NCBI GenBank assembly: GCA_051011115.1
Contig: JBPCUN010000082.1
Location: forward strand, 1-58,129
Source: Profundicola sp051011115
Lineage (GTDB): Bacteria; Bacteroidota; Bacteroidia; Flavobacteriales; Weeksellaceae
Length of the DNA: 58,129 bases
Direction of reading: 5' to 3'
Within the stretch, counting starts at the first letter, position 1. Each line of letters starts with the position of its first letter. The notes beneath the pieces were generated by a model. The model worked only from the letters and a program-made list of their open reading frames with translations. It had not been told where the DNA came from and did no database searches. A program made the position numbers and the translations under genes. This document shows, piece by piece, positions 36,140-45,893 of the stretch.

Positions 36140-37540
36140 TTAAAACTGAATTCTACCCTCTAAATGAGGAGTAACTATTTGATTTTTTAACAAATATAAC
36201 TTTAACGCCTCTGCATCCTTAACCTCTCGTTTAATAATATGTGAAGGTTTAATTGTGTTGTAATCACCTCCCCCATCCGCAATATAGGATGGTAAGCTTA
36301 CAAGGTATGTTTGATTCAAATCCATTGGTTGATCATGAAATAACACTTGCAAATTGCTCGTACCATCGTCATTTTTCTGAACTTTTAAAGCTAATCCAGA
36401 AACTTGGGGCATCATTCGCTTAATAGATTGATGTAGAATCTCTTGAATTTGAGAACCCGTAATTTTAACTAAAACCAAATCATTTTCAAAAGGTAATATT
36501 TGATAAACATTCTTTAAACTAATACCTCCCTTTTTAATACCTTCTCGTATGCCACCCCCATGTATAATCGCTATATCTGCTTTATAGTAGTCTTTGAAAG
36601 CATCTGTAACTAAATTTCCTATGGCACGTTCTCCAAAATGAGTCTCTTGTTTAGAAAAGTCTTCCTTAGCAAACCCAATTTGGGTAGAAAGCCTCTTATT
36701 CATCACTTGAAGAGAATCTGAAACCCAACTTTGCATTTGGTTATCTTCTTTCGCTCCTTCTCTAATAGGATGAATTTGTAGTTCCATTTTTGCGTTGTTC
36801 ACATTGACCTCAACCACATCTCCAGCGTTTCCACTAGCGGCAATTATAGGCGTATGTTCATGCCAAATAATTTGAGAACGATCATGTGCAGTCTCTTCGG
36901 TCAAGATTAGATTAATTTCAGGTATCGCTTGATGCAAAATTTGATTCTTTTTCATATCCATCTGTGTAACTGCAATCCAATAATCTACTTGAGGATTCTC
37001 TGCAATAATCTTTTTACTAGCATGTGTATAGTCATTTGATTTTAAAGCTAAATCTGGCGAAGAGGTTTCAATCTTATCGGTGATTCCAAGAATTCCAATA
37101 TTCCACGTACCTGATTTTATGATTTTAAAAGGGTTTAATAAATTTTCATTTTTATCATCGATAAGGTTGGCACTAATCCAAGGAAATGTTGAACTATTTT
37201 TTAATTTTAAAAAGTTATCGAGCCCATAATCAAATTCATGCTGTCCTGGATTGGCTACATCTATTCCAATTTCATTTAAGGCTTTTAACATGACACTGCC
37301 TTTAAATACCTTTCCTCCTAAGGTTCCACCAGCTAAATCACCCCCAAATAAAACCAAGGTGTTCACATCTCTACGTTCCTTGATCAAAGCAGATACTTTG
37401 GAAATGCCTCCTACTTTTTGACCTTCAAAATCAACCGCTTCTAATTCATGTGCGTCATTAAAATACAATACTCTTAATTGCTGCGCCTCAAGCTTTATAA
37501 AAGAGATTATGATTAAAATGATACTGATAAAATATTTCAT
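36140..37540 (-). CDS. Metallophosphatase/5'-nucleotidase-like protein with degenerate metal site
   Basis: A 466-residue exported protein (signal MKYFISIILIIISFIKLEAQ) with the UshA two-domain layout: a metallophosphatase domain (about 22-245) and a 5'-nucleotidase C-terminal domain (about 285-440, starting GERAIGNLVTDAF and with IHGGGIREG). First-half metal ligands are present: NDAH (Asp29, His31) and GGDL (Asp68). The later ones are not: GNHE reads GQHE (Gln100), the T-H-x-G motif reads TQMDM (Gln193), and GGHSH/Q reads LTEET. The protein may bind rather than hydrolyse, or use another site. It lies 23 bp beyond the TonB-receptor terminator. Confidence 0.85.
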   Translation of the reverse strand: MKYFISIILIIISFIKLEAQQLRVLYFNDAHELEAVDFEGQKVGGISKVSALIKERRDVNTLVLFGGDLAGGTLGGKVFKGSVMLKALNEIGIDVANPGQHEFDYGLDNFLKLKNSSTFPWISANLIDDKNENLLNPFKIIKSGTWNIGILGITDKIETSSPDLALKSNDYTHASKKIIAENPQVDYWIAVTQMDMKKNQILHQAIPEINLILTEETAHDRSQIIWHEHTPIIAASGNAGDVVEVNVNNAKMELQIHPIREGAKEDNQMQSWVSDSLQVMNKRLSTQIGFAKEDFSKQETHFGERAIGNLVTDAFKDYYKADIAIIHGGGIREGIKKGGISLKNVYQILPFENDLVLVKITGSQIQEILHQSIKRMMPQVSGLALKVQKNDDGTSNLQVLFHDQPMDLNQTYLVSLPSYIADGGGDYNTIKPSHIIKREVKDAEALKLYLLKNQIVTPHLEGRIQF

Positions 37541-37563
37541 AGCTCTACTTTTAATGAAACAAA

Positions 37564-37593
37564 AATAGCTGCCTTAACGATAAGACAGCTATT
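37564..37593 (-). terminator. Terminator between the TonB receptor and the metallophosphatase-like gene
   Basis: On the minus strand AATAGCTG-T-CTTA pairs with TAAG-G-CAGCTATT (one mismatch) and runs into TTTTTG. It ends the TonB-receptor transcript only 23 bp before the next start codon. Confidence 0.75.
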
Positions 37594-37644
37594 AATTAAT
37601 ATGTATTTCAAAATTAATTGAAATGTACTTAATACTTCAATTGA

Positions 37645-40266
37645 TTAAAAGTCGTAACGGATAGATGCATTCCAAGTAGTTCCATTTCCGTAGAAGTAAC
37701 CGTAGTTATCTTTTCTAGAAATGTATTTGTTATTGAATACATTGTAAACGTTTGCTCTTAATTTTAAATCTTGTTTACCGAATGGTAAAGTATATCCAGC
37801 ACCTACATCTACAGTTGCATAATCATTGATTTTATCTGCTTGATAAACAACTTTTGTACCTGAAATAGTGTTTTGTATTGAATTTAATGCTACATCTTCT
37901 ACGTCAACAAATCCTCTTGTTTTACCATAGAAATTGAAATCAGCATTCACTGAAAATCCTTTTGTTGGTTCCCATTGAGTTCCTAACCCAGCTGATACCA
38001 TAGGTGCATCTCCTACAAATGTTCCAGTTAAATCACCTTGAACAGTTTTGAAAACCTCATTGGTTTGTTGGTTTACAAGATTGATATCGGTAGATCCATC
38101 ATATTTGAAGTCATTGTAAGTCATATAACCTCTAACCATTAAAGTAGTGATTGGTTTAGTTTGAAAGTCTAACTCTAATCCTTTATGAACCTGCGCAATG
38201 TTTAAGAATCTAAATCCAACTTCTTCTCCTTCCCATGTACCAGAAGCTCCCAAGAAACGATTAGCCCATTTGGTATAGTATCCATTTAAGTTAATTTTTG
38301 TTCTTCCCATTGTGTAACTATATCCAGCTTCTAATCCAGTAATTTCTTCATTTTCTACTTCTGGTGTTCTTTCTATAATAGAACCATATTCAAAAATATT
38401 GTCTAAGAATGGTTGTCTTGAATAGTACCCAGCGTTTGCAAATAGCGTACTGTTCTCTGTAAAGCTAAATGAAGCACCTCCTTTTACATTATAACCAATT
38501 CTATTAAGCTTATCTGATTGGGTATGATCTGCAGTAAAACGCTCTTCTTTTTTGTAAGATTGATTTGACACTGCTCCTTGAAAGAATATAGAGAAATTAT
38601 CTACTGCATACTCTAATTGTCCAAATGCACCTTGGTAATTGATCCACTCTGAATTATCATATGCGATTCTGTCTTTTTCATCTGCAAAATCAAATAAAGC
38701 AGCCCATGGATTAACATCAAAAGTCTTACTCACTAAATACTGTCCATTTGCGTCTAATGAAGCATCATATCTTTTATATGCATCATCCCAAGCATTTAAT
38801 CCAAATAAGTTTGCTAATTGACGGAAGTGGTCTCCTTTGTAAAAACGAACGTCTCCACCAATATTGAAGGTTAACTCATCTGTAATTTCATTTTCATAAC
38901 TAGTTACTAAACCTACCCAACTGTGGTTATTCACACTACTTCTTAAGGCTCCACCATTACCATAGCTACCAATTCCACCTTCTACTTGTGCGTTATTAGC
39001 AACCACTTGATCAAAATCTGCCAGTCCAGTTTCAGGATCTAAGATTTTAGTCGTATCACCTGATGCACCGTAGTTTCCTGTTCCACCACCTCTACCGAAA
39101 GAAGCATATAATACAGTAGATAAGCTAGAGGTAGGAGACATTGTCCAATCCCAGTTAAAGTTAATTACTGGCTTGTGATAGTAATTCTCTCTCCAAGTAG
39201 TTCTCTCTCCATTCAAGTAACCATAATTGCTGTTATATTTTAAACCAAATTTTTCATAATCATTTAATGATTTAGAGAAATTTTGCTCATGTGATTGTGG
39301 CGCTCCAAATACCATAAAGTTAAAGTTATGATCTCCCATTAGCTTTCCAACAGACAAAAAGTAGTTTTGTCCTTGCCCTGCTGTACCTTGTGAATATTTT
39401 CTCCAACCTTGCCAGTGATCCAATAATATAGATACACCCCAACCATTATCCATCAAACCTGTGTTGTAAGCAACAGTTCCTTTGAAGTAACTATCGTTAC
39501 CTGTCATGAATCTTGCGAATCCACCTTGTTTCTTATCAGTTGCTTTGGTAATAATGTTGACAGTACCACCAACAGAAGAAATCGCAAGTTTAGAAGAACC
39601 TAAACCTCTTTGAACTTGTATTCCGTTAGCAATATCAGATACTCCAGCCCAGTTTGACCAGTACATTTTACCATCTTCCATTCCGTTGATAGGCTGACCA
39701 TTTAATAAGAATGCTGTATTTGATTGGTCAAATCCACGCAAAAACATTTGAGAATCACCAAAACCTCCTGCTTGATTTGCTACATAAACGTTTGGTGTAT
39801 TCTTCATAGCTTCTGGGAACTCTACGTTACCTACAGCTCTTTCTTGAATTTCTACTGCGCTTATCACACTCGTAGCGATAGGCGTTTGTCTATCTTCTGA
39901 TAAATCTATAACCCCTCTACCAACGACAACCATACTAGATAAATCTACTGCGTCTCCGTCTAAAGAGATAAGACCTAAATCTATGGTGTTTTTACCATCT
40001 GCTTTAAATCTAATTTGCTTTGACCCAGAAAGTGCGTCTACAATCTCTATAACACCCTCTTCCTCTGGAGACGTTACAGAAAACGTTCCTTCTAGACCTG
40101 TAGTCGTTCCGACGTTAGATCCTACTACATTTACCTCTGCATTAGAGATTGGCAAACTATTGCCATCTACTACCGACCCTGTTATTACTACTTGCGAAAA
40201 AGCAACAGTGGCAAAAAACACTGTGAACAAGGCAGTAATAATACCTTTCGAATAATTAAACCTCAT
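37645..40266 (-). CDS. TonB-dependent outer-membrane receptor
   Basis: An 873-residue outer-membrane receptor with a signal peptide (ending TVFFATVAFSQ) and an N-terminal carboxypeptidase-like beta-sandwich (about 26-110). The plug follows (about 125-240: VYVANQAGGFGDSQMFLRG, AISSVGGTVNIITKAT), and then a 22-strand barrel ending in WNASIRYDF with the terminal Phe. The substrate is unknown. No SusD partner lies next to it, so it is not a standard polysaccharide-utilisation pair. A terminator follows at 37564-37593. The neighbour downstream is a periplasmic nucleotidase-like protein. Confidence 0.94.
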   Translation of the reverse strand: MRFNYSKGIITALFTVFFATVAFSQVVITGSVVDGNSLPISNAEVNVVGSNVGTTTGLEGTFSVTSPEEEGVIEIVDALSGSKQIRFKADGKNTIDLGLISLDGDAVDLSSMVVVGRGVIDLSEDRQTPIATSVISAVEIQERAVGNVEFPEAMKNTPNVYVANQAGGFGDSQMFLRGFDQSNTAFLLNGQPINGMEDGKMYWSNWAGVSDIANGIQVQRGLGSSKLAISSVGGTVNIITKATDKKQGGFARFMTGNDSYFKGTVAYNTGLMDNGWGVSILLDHWQGWRKYSQGTAGQGQNYFLSVGKLMGDHNFNFMVFGAPQSHEQNFSKSLNDYEKFGLKYNSNYGYLNGERTTWRENYYHKPVINFNWDWTMSPTSSLSTVLYASFGRGGGTGNYGASGDTTKILDPETGLADFDQVVANNAQVEGGIGSYGNGGALRSSVNNHSWVGLVTSYENEITDELTFNIGGDVRFYKGDHFRQLANLFGLNAWDDAYKRYDASLDANGQYLVSKTFDVNPWAALFDFADEKDRIAYDNSEWINYQGAFGQLEYAVDNFSIFFQGAVSNQSYKKEERFTADHTQSDKLNRIGYNVKGGASFSFTENSTLFANAGYYSRQPFLDNIFEYGSIIERTPEVENEEITGLEAGYSYTMGRTKINLNGYYTKWANRFLGASGTWEGEEVGFRFLNIAQVHKGLELDFQTKPITTLMVRGYMTYNDFKYDGSTDINLVNQQTNEVFKTVQGDLTGTFVGDAPMVSAGLGTQWEPTKGFSVNADFNFYGKTRGFVDVEDVALNSIQNTISGTKVVYQADKINDYATVDVGAGYTLPFGKQDLKLRANVYNVFNNKYISRKDNYGYFYGNGTTWNASIRYDF

Positions 40267-40367
40267 GTTTTATAATTTTTTTATAATTCGTTGCAAATTT
40301 GAAACGATTTTATAGAACAAATGTTATTTAAATGTTAAATGTTGCGAATCCTCTAACAATTTAACTT

Positions 40368-41234
40368 TTAAAAAGCCTTCAAGCTTAAGTCAATGTTCCT
40401 TGCAGAATGTATAATTGCCCCAGAAGATATAAAATCCACACCTGTCTCTGCGACGGCTTTTAGCGTTTCTATTGTAATACCTCCAGAGGCTTCCGTTTCT
40501 ATTTTACCATCAATCATAGCCACAGCCTTTCTAATATCTTCTAAAGAAAAATTATCAAGCATTATACGATCTGGATTCATAGCTATGGCTTCTTTTACCT
40601 CGTCAAGATTTCTAGTTTCGACTTCTATATCTAAATTTAGCCCTTTATTATCTAAGTACTTTCTAGTTTGATCTATCGCGCTTTCTATGCTGCCCGCATA
40701 ATCAATATGATTATCTTTTAGCATTATCATATCATATAGGCCAAATCGATGGTTGTGTCCTCCACCAATAATTACTGCCCATTTCTCTAACATTCTAAAG
40801 TTAGGCGTAGTTTTTCGGGTATCTAATAATCTAGTTTGGGTATGTTTAATCTCTTGTACCATTTGATGAGCCAGGGTTGCAATCCCACTCATGCGTTGCA
40901 TGCAATTGAGCAATAGTCTCTCTGGCGTAAGAATTGACCTCGCACTACCCTCTATCGTAAAAGCGATGTCTCCCACTTTCATAGCATCCCCATCTTTCAT
41001 CAATGGTGTAAACTTGATATTGCTATCAAAATAATTTAATAAATAAGCGGCAAAATCAACACCAGCCAATATGCCGTCTTCTTTTACCAATAAACGAGCT
41101 CGTTTATTTTTATCCTCAGAAATAATGGCGAGGGTGGAATGATCTCCATCTCCTATATCCTCTCTTAGGGCCTCTTGTATAAAGTGATTTAATCTCGATT
41201 CTGTCACATAATTAGGCCATTGTGCGTACTGCAT
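40368..41234 (-). CDS. nadC: Nicotinate-nucleotide pyrophosphorylase (carboxylating)
   Basis: A 288-residue quinolinate phosphoribosyltransferase that forms nicotinate mononucleotide in de novo NAD synthesis. Motifs are LREDIGDGDHSTLAI, the phosphoribosyl region TRLLDTRKTTPNFRMLEKWA, GGGHNHRFGLYDMIMLKDNH and the C-terminal ASGGIT. It is 11 bp after nadB. The middle enzyme, NadA, is not in the window. Confidence 0.96.
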   Translation of the reverse strand: MQYAQWPNYVTESRLNHFIQEALREDIGDGDHSTLAIISEDKNKRARLLVKEDGILAGVDFAAYLLNYFDSNIKFTPLMKDGDAMKVGDIAFTIEGSARSILTPERLLLNCMQRMSGIATLAHQMVQEIKHTQTRLLDTRKTTPNFRMLEKWAVIIGGGHNHRFGLYDMIMLKDNHIDYAGSIESAIDQTRKYLDNKGLNLDIEVETRNLDEVKEAIAMNPDRIMLDNFSLEDIRKAVAMIDGKIETEASGGITIETLKAVAETGVDFISSGAIIHSARNIDLSLKAF

Positions 41235-41245
41235 GTTTGAAAGTT

Positions 41246-42823
41246 TTAATTTTTTAAATCTTTGTTATAAAAGGAACCCTTATTTTCTGTCATCGCCATA
41301 GAGTCCTTGATAATTCTATAAGATACGTGGGTTAAGTTTCTAAGTTCTAATAGCTCTGGTGATAGCTTAGAATAATTATATAATTCTTTTACGGCTTCAA
41401 AGATTTCTGTCTGCTTTTTCAAAGCCATTTCTAATCGAAAGTTGCTACGAACAATCCCAACCATATCACTCATCAATTCTTGCAATTGCTTACGCAGATA
41501 AGAGATCATCACCATTTCTTCTATCACCTTGGTTCCCTCTTCGTTCCATTCTGGGATAGTATTTAAATCTTCATAATTGAAGTTATCTTCTTGTAATAAT
41601 GTAATAGCTTTCATAGCGGCTTTATGGCCAAATACCAACCCCTCTAGCAAAGAGTTTGAAGCTAAACGGTTGGCTCCATGCAAACCTGAGTTGGTGCATT
41701 CCCCTACAGAAAACAAATTATTGATAGAGGTCTGGCCATCAATATTGATCTCTACACCACCCATAAAATAATGACAAGCAGGCACCAATGGAATAGGTTG
41801 TAAAAAAGGATCAATGCCCTCACTCATACACTTCTGGTAGATATTAGGAAAATGATTCAGAAATTTCTCTCGGTTCATTTGGGTACAATCCAGGGTTACA
41901 TATTCATCTCCAGAAACCTTCATTTCATTATCTATTGCTCTTGCTACAATATCTCTAGAGGCTAATTCCTCTCTTGGATCATATTTGTGCATAAATGGCT
42001 CACCATTTTTAGTTCTGAGCTTAGCTCCATCCCCACGAACCGCTTCTGAAATTAGAAATAACATCCCATCTACTTTAGAATATAAGGCTGTAGGATGAAA
42101 CTGAATATATTGCATGTTAGACACCTTGCCTCTTGCTCTATGCACAAATGCCATCCCATCACCTGTGGCGATAATTGGATTGGTTGTGTTCTTATAAACA
42201 TGACCAGCACCCCCAGTAGCAACAAGGGTAATTTTAGCCGTGATTTTCTTGATTTCCTTAGTCTTTTCATCTAAGACATAAGCTCCATAACAAGTGATAT
42301 TTTTTGGGATAAATTTCTCTCCTTGAATATGATGCTGTGTAATAAGGTCTATCACATAATGAAAATCACAGATTTCTATATTCTTAGATTTCTCTACGGT
42401 TTCTAATAACGCACGTTCAATTTCAAAGCCCGTAATGTCCTTATGGTGTACAATTCTGTTTTCTGTATGGCCTCCTTCTCGCCCGAGTTTAAAGTCTCCT
42501 TGTGTATTTTTATCAAATTGAGTTCCCCAAGCTACTAATTCTTTAAATCTCTGTGGGCCCTCTCTGATAACCATCTCTACCACCGCACGATTGTTTTCGC
42601 CATCGCCAGCAAGCATGGTATCAATGATATGTTTTTTAAAATTATCATTATCAAAATCTGTAACTACCGCAAGCCCACCTTGTGCATATTTAGTATTGCT
42701 TTCATCCTCATCTGCCTTGGTAACAATGGTGATCTTAGCCTCTGGCATTTGTTCTGAAATCTTAATTGCATAAGAAAGTCCAGAAATTCCTGACCCGATA
42801 ACAAGTACATCGGTAGATATCAT
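41246..42823 (-). CDS. nadB: L-aspartate oxidase
   Basis: This 525-residue FAD enzyme makes iminoaspartate from aspartate, the first step of NAD synthesis. The dinucleotide-binding start is DVLVIGSGISGLSYAIKI, followed by STNKYAQGG-like text (NTKYAQGGLAVV) and GREGGHTENRIVHHKD. HYFMGGVEI and GLHGANRLASNSLLEGLVFG are conserved FAD and substrate segments. It is paired with nadC and follows a small membrane protein gene after 53 bp. Confidence 0.96.
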   Translation of the reverse strand: MISTDVLVIGSGISGLSYAIKISEQMPEAKITIVTKADEDESNTKYAQGGLAVVTDFDNDNFKKHIIDTMLAGDGENNRAVVEMVIREGPQRFKELVAWGTQFDKNTQGDFKLGREGGHTENRIVHHKDITGFEIERALLETVEKSKNIEICDFHYVIDLITQHHIQGEKFIPKNITCYGAYVLDEKTKEIKKITAKITLVATGGAGHVYKNTTNPIIATGDGMAFVHRARGKVSNMQYIQFHPTALYSKVDGMLFLISEAVRGDGAKLRTKNGEPFMHKYDPREELASRDIVARAIDNEMKVSGDEYVTLDCTQMNREKFLNHFPNIYQKCMSEGIDPFLQPIPLVPACHYFMGGVEINIDGQTSINNLFSVGECTNSGLHGANRLASNSLLEGLVFGHKAAMKAITLLQEDNFNYEDLNTIPEWNEEGTKVIEEMVMISYLRKQLQELMSDMVGIVRSNFRLEMALKKQTEIFEAVKELYNYSKLSPELLELRNLTHVSYRIIKDSMAMTENKGSFYNKDLKN

Positions 42824-42876
42824 ATATAGATGTTTGTTGCTAATATAATAAACTTGTAAATGACATCCACTTTTGC

Positions 42877-43257
42877 TTATACCTTATTAATGACTTTCAT
42901 CAATTTTTGAGCATCATCTGAATTAGCAGGAACAAATATTTTACGCCATTTTCCATTTTTTAAAATTAGAAAAAGGCCTAAAAAAGAAATAGGCTTTATT
43001 ACTTTTATTTCATTAAAATCAAAAGTATTTTGTAAAGAAGGTTTAATAAGTAAGAAATACAATCCTACCACACTTAATACCGCAAACACCAGCCAAAGCC
43101 ATTTCAACACATCATTTTGATAGTTAAATAAGAGATAAAAGATGATAGCGTTGACAATATTCAATCCCATCATAAAACGTAAAACCAGTATCAGTTTTTT
43201 GTTTTGGTCTTGAATTTCAATTTTTTGCTTCTTGTAATCTACTTTGATAAATTGCAT
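42877..43257 (-). CDS. Small membrane protein of unknown function
   Basis: A 126-residue protein with a charged N-terminus, two hydrophobic helices (about 24-46 and 51-71) and a soluble C-terminal part (about 75-126) containing FNEIKVIKPISFLGLFLILK. No family is recognised. Its ATG shares one base with the hemE stop (TAATG), so it is coupled to the heme operon as its last gene. A link to heme or membrane redox biology is possible but rests only on position. Confidence 0.7.
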   Translation of the reverse strand: MQFIKVDYKKQKIEIQDQNKKLILVLRFMMGLNIVNAIIFYLLFNYQNDVLKWLWLVFAVLSVVGLYFLLIKPSLQNTFDFNEIKVIKPISFLGLFLILKNGKWRKIFVPANSDDAQKLMKVINKV

Positions 43258-44285
43258 TACTTCTTGTAATTCACAACCGCTTCTATAAAGGCTTGGGCGT
43301 TTTCTACCGGTACATTTGGTAAAATCCCATGACCTAGATTAGCGATGTATTTATAAGTTCCAAAATCATCGATCATTTCTTTTACCATGGTTTGAATTAC
43401 CTCTGGAGGCGACAATAACCTAGATGGATCAAAGTTTCCTTGTAAAGTGATTTTAAAGTTGGTTAAATCTCTCGCTGTTTGTGGTCTTATCGTCCAGTCA
43501 ACACCCAAAGCAGAGGCATTCGATTTAGACATTTGCTCTAGCGCATACCAACATCCCTTTGCAAATACCACCACAGGTACTTGCTCGTGAAGTGCATCTA
43601 CAATTTGCTCAATATAAGGCCAAGAGAATTGATTGTAATCATTTGGAGAAAGCATTCCTCCCCAAGAATCAAATATTTGGATGACATCTGCTCCACTATT
43701 AATTTTTTCTTTTAAATAAAAGATTGTGGCGTCTGTAATTTTCTGTAATAAGGCATGTGCTGCTTTAGTTTCAGTAAAGGCAAAAGCTTTGGCTTGATCA
43801 AAATTTTTAGAACCTTGTCCTTGTACAGCATAACAAAAAATCGTCCAAGGAGATCCCGCAAAACCGATTAAAGGAATCTCATCATTTAAGCCTTCTTTTA
43901 CAAGTTTTAATGCATCAAAAACGTATTGTAATTCATCGTTTACATTCCCATCTCGTAATTTTTCTACATCGGCTGGTGTACGTACAGGATTTTCTAACCA
44001 TGGTCCCACACCCGGTTTCATTTCAAATGGAAGCCCAATGGCTTGTGGAATTACCAAGATATCAGAAAATATAATCGCTGCATCAATAGGAAAACGGCGG
44101 AATGGTTGTAGCGTAATTTCTGCTGCAAGTTCTGGTGTTTGACATCTTGTAAAGAAATCATACTTATTTTTGAGTTCCATAAACTCTGGAAGATATCTCC
44201 CTGCTTGTCTCATCATCCATACGGGAGGTCGTGCAACCTCCTCTCCTCGCAATGCTTTTAGCAATAAATCATTTTTCGGCATCAA
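43257..44285 (-). CDS. hemE: Uroporphyrinogen decarboxylase
   Basis: This 342-residue enzyme turns uroporphyrinogen III into coproporphyrinogen III. The signature RPPVWMMRQAGRYLPEF is near the N-terminus, the second family signature is GFAGSPWTIFCYAVQGQGSK, and FSDILVIPQAIGLPFEM carries the active-site Asp. Its first 17 bp overlap the end of hemD. Confidence 0.97.
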   Translation of the reverse strand: MMPKNDLLLKALRGEEVARPPVWMMRQAGRYLPEFMELKNKYDFFTRCQTPELAAEITLQPFRRFPIDAAIIFSDILVIPQAIGLPFEMKPGVGPWLENPVRTPADVEKLRDGNVNDELQYVFDALKLVKEGLNDEIPLIGFAGSPWTIFCYAVQGQGSKNFDQAKAFAFTETKAAHALLQKITDATIFYLKEKINSGADVIQIFDSWGGMLSPNDYNQFSWPYIEQIVDALHEQVPVVVFAKGCWYALEQMSKSNASALGVDWTIRPQTARDLTNFKITLQGNFDPSRLLSPPEVIQTMVKEMIDDFGTYKYIANLGHGILPNVPVENAQAFIEAVVNYKK

Positions 44286-44949
44286 AATACGCTTTAATAG
44301 TTCTTATAAGTGATTGAAATGTAGGACTGTTTGCGAGCATAGCTGTACGATTAAATACTGTTCTCACCTCTTGTCCCGTTGTTTCTCCAATAGCAAAAAT
44401 AACGGCTTTTTCTGGAATGTTATATTGTTCTGCAAAAGATTTAACGCCAGAGGGACTAAAAAACACATAACCATCATATGAATTCTGAATGGCTACCTTT
44501 TTTAATTCTGTTTTATAAGTCACAATTTCTAGACAATGATGCCCTAAAGCTCTCACCCCATCTGGTAGTTTATCTTTTCTAATTTGAGAACAGAAATAGA
44601 CAAATTTTTCTTTGGTTTGAATTGATTTTTTTAGTTTTTCAAGAAAACTGGCTGCATCCTCTGCCATCCAGGCGACTTGTTTCCCCTGAGTTTTTAAATA
44701 GGTTTCTGAAGTTTCCCCAACGACATAAAATTCGCCTTTTAAACTTAAAGATTCTATATGTTTTGTCGCTCTAATGCTGGTTACGATAAACTTATTGGCT
44801 TCAGTAGGAATCTGCTGTTGAATCTCATGAATATCTACCAAGTTAGATTCTATAAAATCATAACTATCAACCACAAAGCTAGAGCTGAATGCTTGCTGTA
44901 ATTGATCTTCTGGATATTGTTTGGTAAATAGTATAGAAGTCATAACCAT
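44269..44949 (-). CDS. hemD: Uroporphyrinogen-III synthase
   Basis: This 226-residue protein has the two-lobed pattern of the poorly conserved HemD family. The best match is the C-terminal lobe, VFFSPSGVKSF followed by IFAIGETTGQEVR. It closes hydroxymethylbilane to the type III isomer. Its place between hemC and hemE secures the call. It overlaps hemE by 17 bp and lies 26 bp after hemC. Confidence 0.9.
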   Translation of the reverse strand: MVMTSILFTKQYPEDQLQQAFSSSFVVDSYDFIESNLVDIHEIQQQIPTEANKFIVTSIRATKHIESLSLKGEFYVVGETSETYLKTQGKQVAWMAEDAASFLEKLKKSIQTKEKFVYFCSQIRKDKLPDGVRALGHHCLEIVTYKTELKKVAIQNSYDGYVFFSPSGVKSFAEQYNIPEKAVIFAIGETTGQEVRTVFNRTAMLANSPTFQSLIRTIKAYFDAEK

Positions 44950-44975
44950 GCAGTCCTTATGAAATAATCTAACAA

Positions 44976-45893
44976 TTACTTATTTAAAGCAACTTTAATC
45001 TCCTGTATCATATCGTCACCTCCCTGTGCAATGCACACTTCTGCCATTTCTTCTCCAAATCGTTCAGGATTATCTATCGCTCTCGTTTCACTTACACTGA
45101 TTTTCTTTTTACCATCTAGGCTTAAAACCGCACCGTTAAACTCAACCAAACCATCTGTTGTTACTTGAGCATGCCCGCCAATTGGTGCGGTACAACCACC
45201 TTGTAATTTTCTTAAGAAAGCCCGTTCAATTTTAGCAGCGGTTTCAGCATTTGGATTAGAAAGTGCGTTTAAATCTAAATCTTGTCTTGCTACTATCCCT
45301 ACAATCCCTTGAGAAGGTGCAGCAATCATATTTTCTAAAAATTGATACTTTAAGCCTTTAGCGTTTAACTCTTGTAATATTTCACTTCGATTAAGCCCTG
45401 CATAAGCAAAAATAGCTCCGTCCCAAGCGTTATCTAAAAGTTTTTGAAGTCTTAACTGCACATTACCACGTAAGTCAACAACCTTATCTTGAGGATATTG
45501 ATTCCACCAAAATGCACGTCTGCGTAAACTACCTGTAGCTATAGTTCTATGATCCTTTGTAAAAATATCATCTGATTTATATACCAAAATATCTCTATGA
45601 TCTCCTCTCTCTAGACAAGCAGTTAAATGCAAACCTTTGGCAAGTTTTGTAGGGACATCTTTTAAACTATGTACCGCCACATCTACTTGCTGGTTGACTA
45701 ATGCAATATCAAGCGTTTTAGTAAAAACTCCAGTGATCCCTAATTCGTAAATAGGCTCAGATAACTTTAAATCTCCTTCAGAAGAGATAGGGATAATCTC
45801 TGTCTGGTAGCCATGTGATTGTAATAAGTCTTGCGCTTGATATGCTTGCCACATCGCGAGAGGACTCTTACGGGTTCCGATTTTTATTTTCAT
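44976..45893 (-). CDS. hemC: Hydroxymethylbilane synthase (porphobilinogen deaminase)
   Basis: A 305-residue enzyme that polymerises four porphobilinogens. IGTRKSPLAMWQAYQAQDLL opens the protein, the catalytic Asp is in VAVHSLKDVPT, the arginine-rich region is TGSLRRRAFW, and the Cys carrying the dipyrromethane cofactor is in LQGGCTAPIGGHA. It overlaps hemA by 4 bp (ATGA). Confidence 0.97.
   Translation of the reverse strand: MKIKIGTRKSPLAMWQAYQAQDLLQSHGYQTEIIPISSEGDLKLSEPIYELGITGVFTKTLDIALVNQQVDVAVHSLKDVPTKLAKGLHLTACLERGDHRDILVYKSDDIFTKDHRTIATGSLRRRAFWWNQYPQDKVVDLRGNVQLRLQKLLDNAWDGAIFAYAGLNRSEILQELNAKGLKYQFLENMIAAPSQGIVGIVARQDLDLNALSNPNAETAAKIERAFLRKLQGGCTAPIGGHAQVTTDGLVEFNGAVLSLDGKKKISVSETRAIDNPERFGEEMAEVCIAQGGDDMIQEIKVALNK

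Noticed and set aside
37645..40266. TonB-dependent receptor as a SusC of a polysaccharide-utilisation locus
   Set aside because: There is no SusD-like lipoprotein or glycoside hydrolase next to it.
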